Source: Paraconexibacter antarcticus (GTDB lineage Bacteria; Actinomycetota; Thermoleophilia; Solirubrobacterales; Solirubrobacteraceae). Taken from it: 64,000 nucleotides of DNA. This document shows positions 14,604 to 23,255 of the stretch, piece by piece. The DNA lies in NCBI RefSeq assembly GCF_024220175.1, contig NZ_CP098502.1, forward strand, positions 5,074,449 to 5,138,448, written 5' to 3'. The stretch's first letter is position 1. The number at the start of each line of letters is the position of its first letter. The translations under genes and the position numbers were made by a program. The notes below the pieces were generated by a model, which was given only the letters and a program-made list of their open reading frames with translations, did no database searches and was not told where the DNA came from.

Positions 14604-17600
14604 CCGGTGAAGTGCGGCTTCGGCGGACGGCAGCGGGTGATGATCATGGTCAGCGTCTTCGTCTTCGTCCTGCTCGCGGCGGTGAAGACGATCGTGGCAG
14701 TCACGCGGTGCGTGCCGTAGGTCACGGTGCCCGCCGGAACGACGATCAGATACCGGTGACCACTCCCGTTCGCCGTCACGAGCTTTCTGTAGACCTTTCC
14801 GTCCACACGGTACGTCACGGACTTGATCTTGGACCCCGTCACGAAGATCCGCGCCGCCGTGGGGATGCACCCGGTGGTGCCCCTGAGCTTTGCCGTCCCG
14901 GGCTTCGGTGCCGACTGGGCCACGATCGGGCTGACGTTCGTCAACAGCGTGTTGGCCGTCGCCTCCGCCGTCGCCGTCCGGCTGTGCACATCGGTGCCGG
15001 CCACGTCCGCGACGTTGTGGATCGCCGTCTGCCCGGCCACCGAGGCGACCGAACACGTGTAGAGCCACACGTCGCCCGGATCGAGGCTGTTCGGTGACGA
15101 GTCACCGCCCGTGGAGGTCAGCAGCGGCGGCGCGTCACAGAGCGCATCCGTCACGTTGAGCGACGTCCTCGCGAACGAGGTGTCGCCGATGTTCGTGAGC
15201 TTCAGCGTGTACGCGACACGATCGCCTGCGGCAGCGGTGGCAGGCCCCGTCTTGGCCAACGCGAGCGCTTGGTGCAGGATCTGCGTCGAATGCTTGTCGC
15301 TCGCCGTGACCGGGTCCCCGCTCTCGTCCTGGCCCGTCACCGTGGCGGTGTTGACGATCGGGTTCGCCTCGCCCGTCTGATGGGAGCCGATGGCATACGA
15401 GCACGTGAAGATCCACGTCTCGCCCGGATCGAGGAACGCGTCCCCGTTGTCGTTGAGCTTGCTGGTGGGCGAGCTCGAGACGTTGGGGCACTTGTCGTCG
15501 CTCACGTGCACGTCATGAAGCGGGTTGTTCCCCGGGTTCGTGACCGAGAACGTGTAGGACACGGTGTCGCCGTGGTAGGCGAACGAGTCGCCGGCCTTCA
15601 CGACCACCGCCTGGGACACGATCTTCCGGTTCGTGAACGTGCAGGTGATCGTCTCCCCTGCCTCCGCGTGCACCGAGGCGGTGCGGCTCGTCGACACGGT
15701 GCCCGCCGCGGGCACCGTCGTGTTCTGGTCGCCCGACTCCGTGCAGGCGAGCGCGGCGAGCTTGTAGCCGAGGCCGTGCGGATCCTTCTCGGAGACGGAG
15801 TAGGTCCCGGCGTCCACCTGGGTGGTCACCGAGCTGCCGTCAGCCAGCGCGAACGAGCCGTCGGCGGCCACGCCACCGCCCTGGGGCAGGCTGGACGTGA
15901 ACGGGAACTGCGTCGAGCCGCCGGCCGGATCGGTCACCTTCTTGATGGTGACCGTGGCCTTCGCGGGTGCGCCGCCTCCGCCGCCGCCGATGACGACCGG
16001 CTTGCGGGTGTTGGTGATCGTGCAGACCACGGTCGACCCGTCGGCCACCGGCACCGCGGCGACGCTCGTGGCGGCGGTCGCGGGGACGACGGTCGTCTTC
16101 CCGTCGACGCAGGTGATCGACGCGGTGTAGTCGCTCAGGGAGGTGCCGGTGTGCGCGACCTCGCCGACGCCGTAGGACCCGGTGTTCAGGGTCTGCGCCC
16201 CGGTGGTACCGCCGTTGCCCACGTTTCCGCCGGTCCCGGCCGTCGTCCCGTCGATCTGCAGGTCGAACTTCCCCGGATCCGCCGCCGGCGACAGGACCTT
16301 CTTGACTTCGAGGGTCCCCGTCTTGCGGGTGTTCGTGATCGTGCACACGATCTCCGAACCCGTCGTGACCGCGACCTTCCCGGCCACCAGCGGCACCGCC
16401 GCACCGGCCTTGTCCACGCAATGCGTGCTCGCCGCGTAGTCCGACAGCTTCGTCGTCCCCGCGCCGGCCTCACCCACGCCGTAGGACCCGGTGTTCAGGG
16501 TCTGCGCCCCGGTCGTGCCGCCGTCACCGACGCCACCCGCCGGGCTCTTCGTCGCGCCGTCGATCTGCAGGTCGAACTTCCCCGGATCCGCCGCCGGCAC
16601 CAACGTCTTGTTCACCGTCAACGTCCCGGTGTTCCGCGTGTTCGTGATCGTGCACACGATCTCCGAACCCGTCGTGACCGCGACCTTCCCGGCCGCCACC
16701 GGCACCGCTGCCCCGCCGTTGGCCTGGTCGACGCAGGCGGTGCTCGCGGTGTAGTCCGCCAGGTCCGTCGTGCCGGCCCCGGCCTCACCCACGGCGTAGG
16801 ACCCCGGGGCGAGCGGGATGGCGCCGGTCGTCCCGCCGTCACCGACGGCGCCGCCGGTCCCAGCGGTCGCGCCGTCGATCTGCAGGTCGAACTTCCCCGG
16901 ATCCGCCGCCGGCACCAACGTCTTGTTCACCGTCAGGTTCCCCGGGCTCCTGGTGTTCGTGATGGTGCACACGATGTCCGCGCTCTTGGTCACGGCGACC
17001 GTGCCGCCGGTCGAGGACACCGTCGCACCGCCGTTGGCGTTGTCCACGCAATGCGTGCTCGCCGCGTAGTCGGACAGCTTGGTGGTGCCTGCGCCGGCCT
17101 CGCCCACGGTGTGATCACCGGTGTTCAGCGTCTGCGCCCCGGTGGTGCCGCCGTCACCGACGCCACCCGCCGGGCTCTTCGTCGCGCCGTCGATCTGCAG
17201 GTCGAACTTCCCCGGATCCGCCGCCGGCGACAGGACCTTCTCGACCTCGAGGGTCCCCGTCTTGCGGGTGTTCGTGATCGTGCACACGATGTCCGAACCC
17301 GTCGTGACCGCGACCTTCCCGGCCACCAGCGGCACCGCTGCCCCGCCGTTGGCCTGGTCGACGCAGGCGGTGCTCGCCGCGTAGTCAGACAGCTTCGTCG
17401 TCCCCGCGCCGGCCTCACCCACGCCGTAGGACCCGGTGTTCAGGGTCTGCGCCCCCGTCGTGCCGCCGTTACCCACGTTTCCGCCGGTCCCGGCCGTCGT
17501 CCCGTCGATCTGCAGGTCGAACTTCCCCGGATCCGCCGCCGGCACCAACGTCTTGTTCACCGTCAACGTCCCGGTGTTCCGCGTGTTCGTGATCGTGCAG

Positions 17601-19966
17601 ACCACGGTCGACCCGTCGGCCACCGGCACCGCGGCGACGCTCGTGGCGGCGGTCGCGGGGACGACGGTCGTCTTCCCGTCGACGCAGGTGATCGACGCGG
17701 TGTAGTCGCTCAGGGAGGTGCCGGTGTGCGCGACCTCGCCGACGCCGTAGGACCCGGTGTTCAGGTTCTGCGCCCCGGTGGTGCCGCCGTCACCGACGCC
17801 ACCCGCCGGGCTCTTCGTCGCGCCGTCGATCTGCAGGTCGAACTTCCCCGGATCCGCCGCCGGCGACAGGACCTTCTTGACTTCGAGGGTCCCCGTCTTG
17901 CGGGTGTTCGTGATCGTGCACACGATCTCCGAACCCGTCGTGACCGCGACCTTCCCGGCCGCCAGCGGCACCGCCGCACCGGCCTTGTCCACGCAATGCG
18001 TGCTCGCCGCGTAGTCCGACAGCTTCGTCGTTCCCGCGCCGGCCTCACCCACGCCGTAGGACCCGGTGTTCAGGGTCTGCGCCCCCGTCGTGCCGCCGTT
18101 ACCCACGTTTCCGCCGGTCCCGGCCGTCGTCCCGTCGATCTGCAGGTCGAACTTCCCCGGATCCGCCGCCGGCACCAACGTCTTGTTCACCGTCAACGTC
18201 CCGGTGTTCCGCGTGTTCGTGAAGGTGCAGGTCACCGTCTCGTTGGCGCTGACCTTGATCGTGGCCACGCCGCCCGCGGTGCTCGTGTCGGTGTCGGAGG
18301 TCTTGCCGTCCGTCGTCGTGCAGGTCAGGTCCGTGAGGGTGTAGGTCGCCAAGGCGGCCTCGCTCACCGTATAGATCGCACCCGAGGACGCGTTCGGCTT
18401 GACGCTCGTGAACGTCTGCGTGCCGCCGCCGATGAGCGAGAACGTGTTGACGACGGGCACCAGTGCCGGGGTGGCCGCCGAATTGCCCACCAGGTCGCCC
18501 GACGGGGTGAACCCGAACGTGTCGGCCGGGTCACCGCCGACGTTGACCTTCGTGACGAGGACCTTGCCGTAGCGGCCCGTGGTGACCGAGTCGGTCGCCG
18601 GAGCGGTGGTGAAGGTGCCCTTCGTGCCGGTTGCCGTGACCGTGTTCGTATAGGTCGCTCCGTCCCCCGCGACGAGCTGATGCTTGCAGAGGTACGTCCA
18701 CGTCTCGCCGGGATCGAATACGGCGTCGCCGTTGCCCTTGTCGATGGGGGCGTTCGAGGCGTTGCCGGCGGTGTCGACGATCTGGCAGTTTGGGTCGTCG
18801 ATGTTCACGCCGTCCAGCGCGACGCTCTCGGTGTTCTTGACCGCGAGCCGGTACCAGAGCCAGTCGCCGTCGTTCGCAAGGCTGGTGTCGGCGGTGCCGT
18901 CGATGAAGTCACCGGTCGGCGGGGGCACCGACGAGCTCGTGCTGACCGCGACCTTCTTGTCGACGGTGACCGCGCAGGAGGAGGCGCCGACGACCGTGTG
19001 CGGCGCGACGTAGTCCTCCATGATGGACGCGATCGAGTTGCCGTTGTAGGTGTGCAGCCAGATCGAGCCGAAGTCGAAGCACGGGTTGGCCGAGCCGGCG
19101 CCGAGCGCCGTGGTCAGGTCGATCGAGAACTCACCGAACGTGCCCGCCGCGATTGTCGGGGAGGCGAAGGGCGGCGCGGGAACGGGGAACCCGTTCGGCG
19201 CGCCTTGGTCGGTGTTGACGAGGGCAGCGGCGTTCACACGGCCCACTGCGACGCTCGGGTCCAAGGCGGTGCAGTCCTTGTTGCTCGAGGTGATGAGGTT
19301 CGTCGTCGGCGTGGCGCTGGCAGGGGGCGCCACCTGGGGCACCTGGCCGGATGCGTCGACCTGGTACCAACCATAAGTGCTGTTCGCCCCCTGGCCGGAG
19401 CGGGATCCGACCCAACGGCACAGGCCGATACGGGCAGCCTGATTCTGGTTGCCCGAGAACTGGATCAGGGCATCGTTCTGACTGCGGTCCGGAGCGAAGC
19501 TGTTGAGCGCACCGGGGGTTCCCGTCGCGTTGCGGTTCAGTTCGACAAGGATGTTGGCTGATCCGGCGTCGGATTTCGTCGTGAAGCCGACGTGGAGATA
19601 CACCCGTCCGTTACGGCGCTCGAGGTAGGTCGTCGCCGCGGTGATGTCGTTCTTCGCGGTCGACGGCTCGCCGGCGGTCAGATTCCACGAGGTCGGGTTC
19701 TGTTCGTCGCTCTTGTCGAACTGCGTTCCCGGGGTCGCAGCGTCTCCGAAGGGGGTCTTCAACCCGGAGGCGATCGTGGCCCAGTCCGTGTTGTCGGCGA
19801 AGGTCGGCGCTCCGTCCGGAACGAGATTGCCGTCCCCGCCCTCGAAGCAGCTCCCCGAGACGACCGCAGTGCCTCCGCACGCCGCGGATGCGCTCCCTGC
19901 TCCCGCGAGCGCACCGATCATCACGCACGTCAGGACCAGCGCCCGCGTTGCCGTTGTCCACTTCAT
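14600..19966 (-). CDS. Giant secreted repeat protein with CnaB/prealbumin-like repeats and DUF11-like domains
   Basis: A 1788-residue protein. A signal peptide (ALVLTCVMIGALAGAGSASA) is followed by an N-terminal domain of about 300 residues (GDGNLVPDGAP..., FGEFSIDLTTALG...CFDFGSIWLHT) and a DUF11-like domain. Seven near-identical units of about 105 residues follow, each running LTVNKTLVPAADPGKFDLQI...VGEAG...CTITNTR. A variant unit (ATVTIKKVTD), two further DUF11-like domains and a basic C-terminus complete it. Each unit has the Lys-Glu-Asn pattern of CnaB intramolecular isopeptide domains plus two cysteines. There is no LPXTG and no C-terminal membrane helix. It is likely an extended cell-surface or matrix protein, translationally coupled to an L,D-transpeptidase. 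Confidence 0.88.
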   Translation of the reverse strand: MKWTTATRALVLTCVMIGALAGAGSASAACGGTAVVSGSCFEGGDGNLVPDGAPTFADNTDWATIASGLKTPFGDAATPGTQFDKSDEQNPTSWNLTAGEPSTAKNDITAATTYLERRNGRVYLHVGFTTKSDAGSANILVELNRNATGTPGALNSFAPDRSQNDALIQFSGNQNQAARIGLCRWVGSRSGQGANSTYGWYQVDASGQVPQVAPPASATPTTNLITSSNKDCTALDPSVAVGRVNAAALVNTDQGAPNGFPVPAPPFASPTIAAGTFGEFSIDLTTALGAGSANPCFDFGSIWLHTYNGNSIASIMEDYVAPHTVVGASSCAVTVDKKVAVSTSSSVPPPTGDFIDGTADTSLANDGDWLWYRLAVKNTESVALDGVNIDDPNCQIVDTAGNASNAPIDKGNGDAVFDPGETWTYLCKHQLVAGDGATYTNTVTATGTKGTFTTAPATDSVTTGRYGKVLVTKVNVGGDPADTFGFTPSGDLVGNSAATPALVPVVNTFSLIGGGTQTFTSVKPNASSGAIYTVSEAALATYTLTDLTCTTTDGKTSDTDTSTAGGVATIKVSANETVTCTFTNTRNTGTLTVNKTLVPAADPGKFDLQIDGTTAGTGGNVGNGGTTGAQTLNTGSYGVGEAGAGTTKLSDYAASTHCVDKAGAAVPLAAGKVAVTTGSEIVCTITNTRKTGTLEVKKVLSPAADPGKFDLQIDGATKSPAGGVGDGGTTGAQNLNTGSYGVGEVAHTGTSLSDYTASITCVDGKTTVVPATAATSVAAVPVADGSTVVCTITNTRNTGTLTVNKTLVPAADPGKFDLQIDGTTAGTGGNVGNGGTTGAQTLNTGSYGVGEAGAGTTKLSDYAASTACVDQANGGAAVPLVAGKVAVTTGSDIVCTITNTRKTGTLEVEKVLSPAADPGKFDLQIDGATKSPAGGVGDGGTTGAQTLNTGDHTVGEAGAGTTKLSDYAASTHCVDNANGGATVSSTGGTVAVTKSADIVCTITNTRSPGNLTVNKTLVPAADPGKFDLQIDGATAGTGGAVGDGGTTGAIPLAPGSYAVGEAGAGTTDLADYTASTACVDQANGGAAVPVAAGKVAVTTGSEIVCTITNTRNTGTLTVNKTLVPAADPGKFDLQIDGATKSPAGGVGDGGTTGAQTLNTGSYGVGEAGAGTTKLSDYAASTHCVDKAGAAVPLVAGKVAVTTGSEIVCTITNTRKTGTLEVKKVLSPAADPGKFDLQIDGTTAGTGGNVGNGGTTGAQTLNTGSYGVGEVAHTGTSLSDYTASITCVDGKTTVVPATAATSVAAVPVADGSTVVCTITNTRKPVVIGGGGGGAPAKATVTIKKVTDPAGGSTQFPFTSSLPQGGGVAADGSFALADGSSVTTQVDAGTYSVSEKDPHGLGYKLAALACTESGDQNTTVPAAGTVSTSRTASVHAEAGETITCTFTNRKIVSQAVVVKAGDSFAYHGDTVSYTFSVTNPGNNPLHDVHVSDDKCPNVSSSPTSKLNDNGDAFLDPGETWIFTCSYAIGSHQTGEANPIVNTATVTGQDESGDPVTASDKHSTQILHQALALAKTGPATAAAGDRVAYTLKLTNIGDTSFARTSLNVTDALCDAPPLLTSTGGDSSPNSLDPGDVWLYTCSVASVAGQTAIHNVADVAGTDVHSRTATAEATANTLLTNVSPIVAQSAPKPGTAKLRGTTGCIPTAARIFVTGSKIKSVTYRVDGKVYRKLVTANGSGHRYLIVVPAGTVTYGTHRVTATIVFTAASRTKTKTLTMIITRCRPPKPHFTG
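15991..18208 (-). repeat. Seven tandem ~317-bp coding repeats
   Basis: Long blocks are identical between units, for example the segment encoding PAADPGKFDLQIDG in every unit. Two versions of several blocks (TLTVNKTLVP or TLEVKKVLSP; TTAGTGGNVGNGG or ATKSPAGGVGDGG; AGAGTTKLSDY or VAHTGTSLSDY) occur in different combinations, as expected from unequal crossing-over or gene conversion. Confidence 0.9.
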
Positions 19967-20333
19967 GAGAAGTCCCTTCGTTTGATCCGCATCCGGCTGT
20001 CAGCCGGTGAGTGCCGTTCTTGGCGATGCCCGCATGATCAACCGTGATCCAGCGCGACCACCGACCCGGACATAACCACATGCCCCAGAAATTGGACAGC
20101 TGTCGCAGAGGGCGGTGCGTCACTTTGGTCTATTTCCGTGCTTTAGCTGGCACGTAACCGCTCACCGGTCCCCCAAAACGCGCGGGGCGTCGCGGAAACA
20201 TGCGCAAAACCTGCACGATTTCGGGTGAGGCCCGTCTACCCCGCACGGGACCCGCAGGCGGTTCGTCCCGCGGTGGGCCGAACGAGCGAGCCGGCGCAGC
20301 CCGCGCGCCGCGTTGATCGGATGAACCATGCGC
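19967..20333. other. Intergenic region upstream of the giant protein gene
   Basis: About 370 bases without a supported gene. On the minus strand the stretch 20040-20160 is AT-richer and probably holds the giant gene's promoter, but no clear -35/-10 pair was found. GAAGGGA lies just before its ATG as a possible RBS. The rest is GC-rich without clear features. Confidence 0.4.
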
Positions 20334-20362
20334 AGTCTCACCTTCAAGGGAAAGGTGAGACT
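20334..20362 (-). terminator. Hairpin terminator of the small membrane protein gene
   Basis: AGTCTCACCTT and AAGGTGAGACT form an 11-bp perfect stem with a 7-base loop, 15 bases beyond the minus-strand stop at 20378. Confidence 0.7.
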
Positions 20363-20377
20363 CGATCTGACCGCGAA

Positions 20378-20800
20378 CTAACGGGTCGGCGTCAGCGGCC
20401 GCTCCCAGGCGTGGCGGGCCTCGTCGAACGCGTGCCAGTCGATCTCGGGGCCGCCGAGCGGCGTCGGGGAGGGTGACGGGCGTCGCGGCTCCCCACCGCC
20501 ACCGCCGCCGCTCCCGCCGTCCTGATCCGTGTCGGGACCGGAGACGTCACGTCCCGGCCCGTAGTGGACGGCGAGGACCCCGACGAGGAGCGAGAGGACG
20601 ATGCCGAGCGCCGTTCGCGGATGGATCTCCCAGAACAGCACGGCCAGGCCGCCGCCGCCGTAGATCCAGGCCGCCCACATCGCGGCTCGCGCCGCGGTCG
20701 CGCCCCGCCCCGGCGGCCGCTTCCCCCGCGACGGTCGCATCGACGAGAGCACCAGGCCGCAGGCGAGCACCGCCAGCAGGTAGGTGACCGTCGCGCCCAT
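20378..20800 (-). CDS. Small two-helix membrane protein, hypothetical
   Basis: A 140-residue protein with two hydrophobic helices (about residues 3-19, VTYLLAVLACGLVLSSM, and 38-75, including GGGGLAVLFWEIHPRTALGIVLSLLVGVLAV, possibly two close segments). A Gly/Asp/Pro-rich cytoplasmic or external tail ends in WHAFDEARHAWERPL. No family is recognised. TACCCT lies 6 bases before its ATG, and a strong hairpin follows the stop, so it is probably a real single-gene unit divergent from the CDF transporter. Confidence 0.65.
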   Translation of the reverse strand: MGATVTYLLAVLACGLVLSSMRPSRGKRPPGRGATAARAAMWAAWIYGGGGLAVLFWEIHPRTALGIVLSLLVGVLAVHYGPGRDVSGPDTDQDGGSGGGGGGEPRRPSPSPTPLGGPEIDWHAFDEARHAWERPLTPTR

Positions 20801-20806
20801 CGTCCC

Positions 20807-20812
20807 AGGGTA
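20807..20812 (-). promoter_or_regulatory. -10 element (TACCCT) of the small membrane protein gene
   Basis: Minus strand TACCCT-N6-ATG; divergent from the CDF promoter 46 bases away. Confidence 0.45.
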
Positions 20813-20857
20813 GACGCGGAGCCCCGCTGCGACCAGGGCTCGGGGGTGACAAGTCCG

Positions 20858-20863
20858 TATCGT
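20858..20863 (+). promoter_or_regulatory. -10 element (TATCGT) of the CDF transporter gene
   Basis: TATCGT-N7-GTG 20871. An in-frame GTG at 20862 overlaps the hexamer itself, so the later start is chosen. Confidence 0.45.
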
Positions 20864-20870
20864 GGGCGCC

Positions 20871-22232
20871 GTGACCGCCTCCGGCCACCAGCGGACCGCG
20901 CTCGCGTCCGTGCTCGCCGCGTTGCTGCTCGTCCTCCTGAAGCTCGGGACCGGTGTCGCCACCGGGAGCCTCGGCCTCATCTCGGCGGGTATCGAGTCCA
21001 GCGGCGACGTCGTCGCCGCGACGCTCACGTTGCTCGCCGTCCGGCTCGGGGGCCGGCCGGCCGACGAGGACCATCCCTACGGCCACCGCCGGGCCGAGAA
21101 CCTCGCCGCCCTCGGGGAGGCGGCGATCCTCGCGGGCGGCGGGGTCTTCATCGTCGTCCAGGCGGTCGGGGCCCTCGTCGGCGGAGCGGGCGATTTCCAG
21201 GCGCACTGGTACGTCTTCGCCGTCATCGGCGTCGCGATCGCCATCGACGTCAGCCGGATCGCCGTGTCCCTGCGCGGCGCGGTCCGCTACGAGTCGGCGG
21301 CGCTCCGCTCGAACGCCTTCCACTTCGGGGCGGACATGGCCGGCTCCGTCGCCGTCCTCGGCGGCCTGCTGCTCGTGGCCGCGGGCGTCCGGTCGGGCGA
21401 CGCGCTCGCGGCGCTCGTCGTCGCCGGGATCATCTTCGCGGCGGCGGCCCGGCTCATCCACGAGAACGCGCTCGTCCTCATGGACACGACCCCCGAGCAG
21501 GCGCACGCGCAGGTCCTCGAGGCGGTCGCCGCCGCCGCCCCGGAGGCCGAGATCCAGCGCCTGCGCGTCCGCGAGTCCGGCGGCCGCTACTTCGCCGACA
21601 TCGTCGTCGGCGTCTCCCCCACCCAGCGGGTCGTCGAGGGTCACGAGACCGCCGACGCGATCGAGGACGCCGTGCACGCCGCCCTCCCGCAGAGCGACGT
21701 CGTCGTCCACGTCGAGCCCGGCGGGGGCGAGCTCCCGCTCCGCGAGCAGGTGCTGGCCATCGCGCTCACCCCGCGCGAGGTGTGCGAGGTCCACGACGTC
21801 ACCGTCTTCGATCACGACGGCGGGGCGATCGTCACCCTCCACGTGAAGTTCGACCGCGACGCCCCGCTCGCGGAGGCGCACCGCGTCGCGAACGACCTCG
21901 AGGACCGGCTGCGCGAGATCCCGGAGGTCATCGAGGCGCGGACCCACCTCGAGCCGCTCGAGCCGACCCGTCGCCGGGCCGGGGACGTCGAGGGCGACGA
22001 CCCCCTCACGGCGGACATCGAGGAGCTCGCCCGCACGCTCACGGGCGAGGGCCCGCGCGACGTGCGGCTCCTGCGCACCCGCGCGGGCCTCGTCGTCCTC
22101 CTCGACGTCACCGTCGACCCCGGGCTGAGCCTCCGCGACGCCCACGACATCGCGGGCCGGTTCGAGGCCGCCCTCCACGCGCGCCACCCCGACGTCGTCG
22201 AGGTCGTCGTGCACACCGAGCCGCACGGCTGA
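20871..22232 (+). CDS. Cation diffusion facilitator (CDF) metal efflux protein with long C-terminal region
   Basis: A 453-residue protein. Six membrane helices occupy about residues 10-205 with the metal-site motifs SAGIESSGDVVAA (helix 2), HPYGHRRAENLAAL and HFGADMAGS (helix 5). CDF proteins export Zn, Fe, Mn or similar divalent cations by proton antiport. The cytosolic part is about twice the usual length: a first ferredoxin-like domain (YFADIVVGVSPT), a second (VHDVTVFDHDGGAIVTLHVKF) and a third partial repeat (LVVLLDVTVDPGLSLRDAHDI). It is monocistronic. The metal cannot be assigned by eye because helix 2 has an S-D rather than the usual D-D pair in the reading made here. Confidence 0.88.
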   Translation: MTASGHQRTALASVLAALLLVLLKLGTGVATGSLGLISAGIESSGDVVAATLTLLAVRLGGRPADEDHPYGHRRAENLAALGEAAILAGGGVFIVVQAVGALVGGAGDFQAHWYVFAVIGVAIAIDVSRIAVSLRGAVRYESAALRSNAFHFGADMAGSVAVLGGLLLVAAGVRSGDALAALVVAGIIFAAAARLIHENALVLMDTTPEQAHAQVLEAVAAAAPEAEIQRLRVRESGGRYFADIVVGVSPTQRVVEGHETADAIEDAVHAALPQSDVVVHVEPGGGELPLREQVLAIALTPREVCEVHDVTVFDHDGGAIVTLHVKFDRDAPLAEAHRVANDLEDRLREIPEVIEARTHLEPLEPTRRRAGDVEGDDPLTADIEELARTLTGEGPRDVRLLRTRAGLVVLLDVTVDPGLSLRDAHDIAGRFEAALHARHPDVVEVVVHTEPHG

Positions 22233-22335
22233 GGGACGACGCGCTCCGGCCGAGTCGCGGCCGTGGGGCCCGCGACCGGCTTGTGCTCACAACCCGGCCC
22301 GGCCATCGACGTCGCGCGGTGGGGCCACGAACGCG

Positions 22336-22360
22336 AAAAGCCCGGCAGAGGCCGGGCTTC
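22336..22360 (-). terminator. Rho-independent terminator of tRNA-Lys
   Basis: On the minus strand GAAGCCCGGC, loop, GCCGGGCTTTT: a 9-bp stem running into a T-run, 8 bases after the tRNA. Confidence 0.85.
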
Positions 22361-22367
22361 TCACTCA

Positions 22368-22440
22368 TGCCCCCGGAAGGAATCGAACCTTCAACCTTCG
22401 GATTAAGAGTCCGCTGCTCTGCCAATTGAGCTACAAGGGC
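22368..22440 (-). tRNA. tRNA-Lys (anticodon CTT)
   Basis: The 73-base minus-strand sequence folds as a tRNA: acceptor GCCCTTG with CGGGGGC (two G-U pairs), D arm AGCTCAATTGGCAGAGC, anticodon loop CTCTTAA giving CTT, and T arm GAAGG-TTCGATT-CCTTC. The discriminator is A and CCA is not encoded. It is followed by a good terminator and lies downstream of tatA-tatC-TPR. Confidence 0.95.
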
Positions 22441-22496
22441 GTGGGCGTCAGTGTACTCCAGGCGCGGGGCCGGACGCCGCGCGCCTGGCCGTGCGG

Positions 22497-23246
22497 CTAC
22501 TTCTTCGGCGTGGTCGTCGTCGCCGGGGCGGCCGTCGACGTCGGCGCGGGGGTGGCCGTCGAGGCGCCGGCGCCCTGGGCGGCCGCCGCCGCGCCCTGGG
22601 CCGCCGCCTGCGCGACCTGCTGCTTGATCGAGGCGAGGGCGGCCTTGACCTGGGGGCGCTGGGCCTTCGGCGAGAGCGCGACTGCCTTCGCGGCCGCAAG
22701 GTCGCCCTTGCGGTTCTGGCCCGCGACGTACGCCAGCTGGGCGTACTGCTGGTAGAGGCTGACGTCCGGCGGTGACTGCTCGACGATGACGTCGAGCACG
22801 GCGACGGCCTTGTCCGGCTCGTTCAGGCCCGTGGTGCCGTAGAGGTTGACCATCTGCCGGGCGACGTTGAGGTCGTACTTCGGCGGGTTGAGGGCCGTGT
22901 ACTTCTCCCAGGCGGCCGAGGCCTGGCGGAACTCGGCCAGGCCGGACGGCTTGCCGTCGAAGCCGCCGCGCGAGCTGCCCTCGGCGAGACGCAGCGAGGC
23001 GAGCTTCGCCCACGCCGCCGCGTCCTTCGGGTTGACGGTGACGCGCTTCTCCTCCGCCTTGATCTGCTTCGTGTACGACGTCGACGTGTTCGTGTTGTTG
23101 TTGCTCGAGAACGCGTCGAAGAGCCCGCCGCTCGTCGCGCCACCCACCCCGAACAGCACCAGGCCGCCGCCCATGAGCAGGGCCAGGCCGAGGTAGATGA
23201 ATTGGACCGTACGCCGCCTGCCGCGGCCCCGCAGATCGAACAGCAT
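22497..23246 (-). CDS. Membrane-anchored TPR-like protein
   Basis: A 249-residue protein. A basic start and one transmembrane helix (FIYLGLALLMGGGLVLFGVGG, about 16-36) are followed by an Asn/Thr/Ser linker and helical repeats with TPR spacing (AAWAKLASLRLAEGSS, EKYTALNPPKYDLNVARQMVNLYG, LYQQYAQLAYVAGQNRKGDL). An Ala/Thr/Pro tail ends it. Topology suggests an exported repeat domain. It follows tatC with 9 bases between stop and start, so it is in the tat operon and may scaffold export. A TAACCT-N6-ATG also overlaps the tatC stop, so an internal promoter is possible. Confidence 0.75.
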   Translation of the reverse strand: MLFDLRGRGRRRTVQFIYLGLALLMGGGLVLFGVGGATSGGLFDAFSSNNNTNTSTSYTKQIKAEEKRVTVNPKDAAAWAKLASLRLAEGSSRGGFDGKPSGLAEFRQASAAWEKYTALNPPKYDLNVARQMVNLYGTTGLNEPDKAVAVLDVIVEQSPPDVSLYQQYAQLAYVAGQNRKGDLAAAKAVALSPKAQRPQVKAALASIKQQVAQAAAQGAAAAAQGAGASTATPAPTSTAAPATTTTPKK

Positions 23247-23255
23247 GCGTCGAGG

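Noticed and set aside
15269..19561. A very long plus-strand open frame (over 1400 codons) opposite the giant repeat protein
   Set aside because: It is the antisense of GC-rich repeats. The product is an Arg/Ala/Val-rich string with no domain, while the minus frame gives a signal peptide and recognisable domains.
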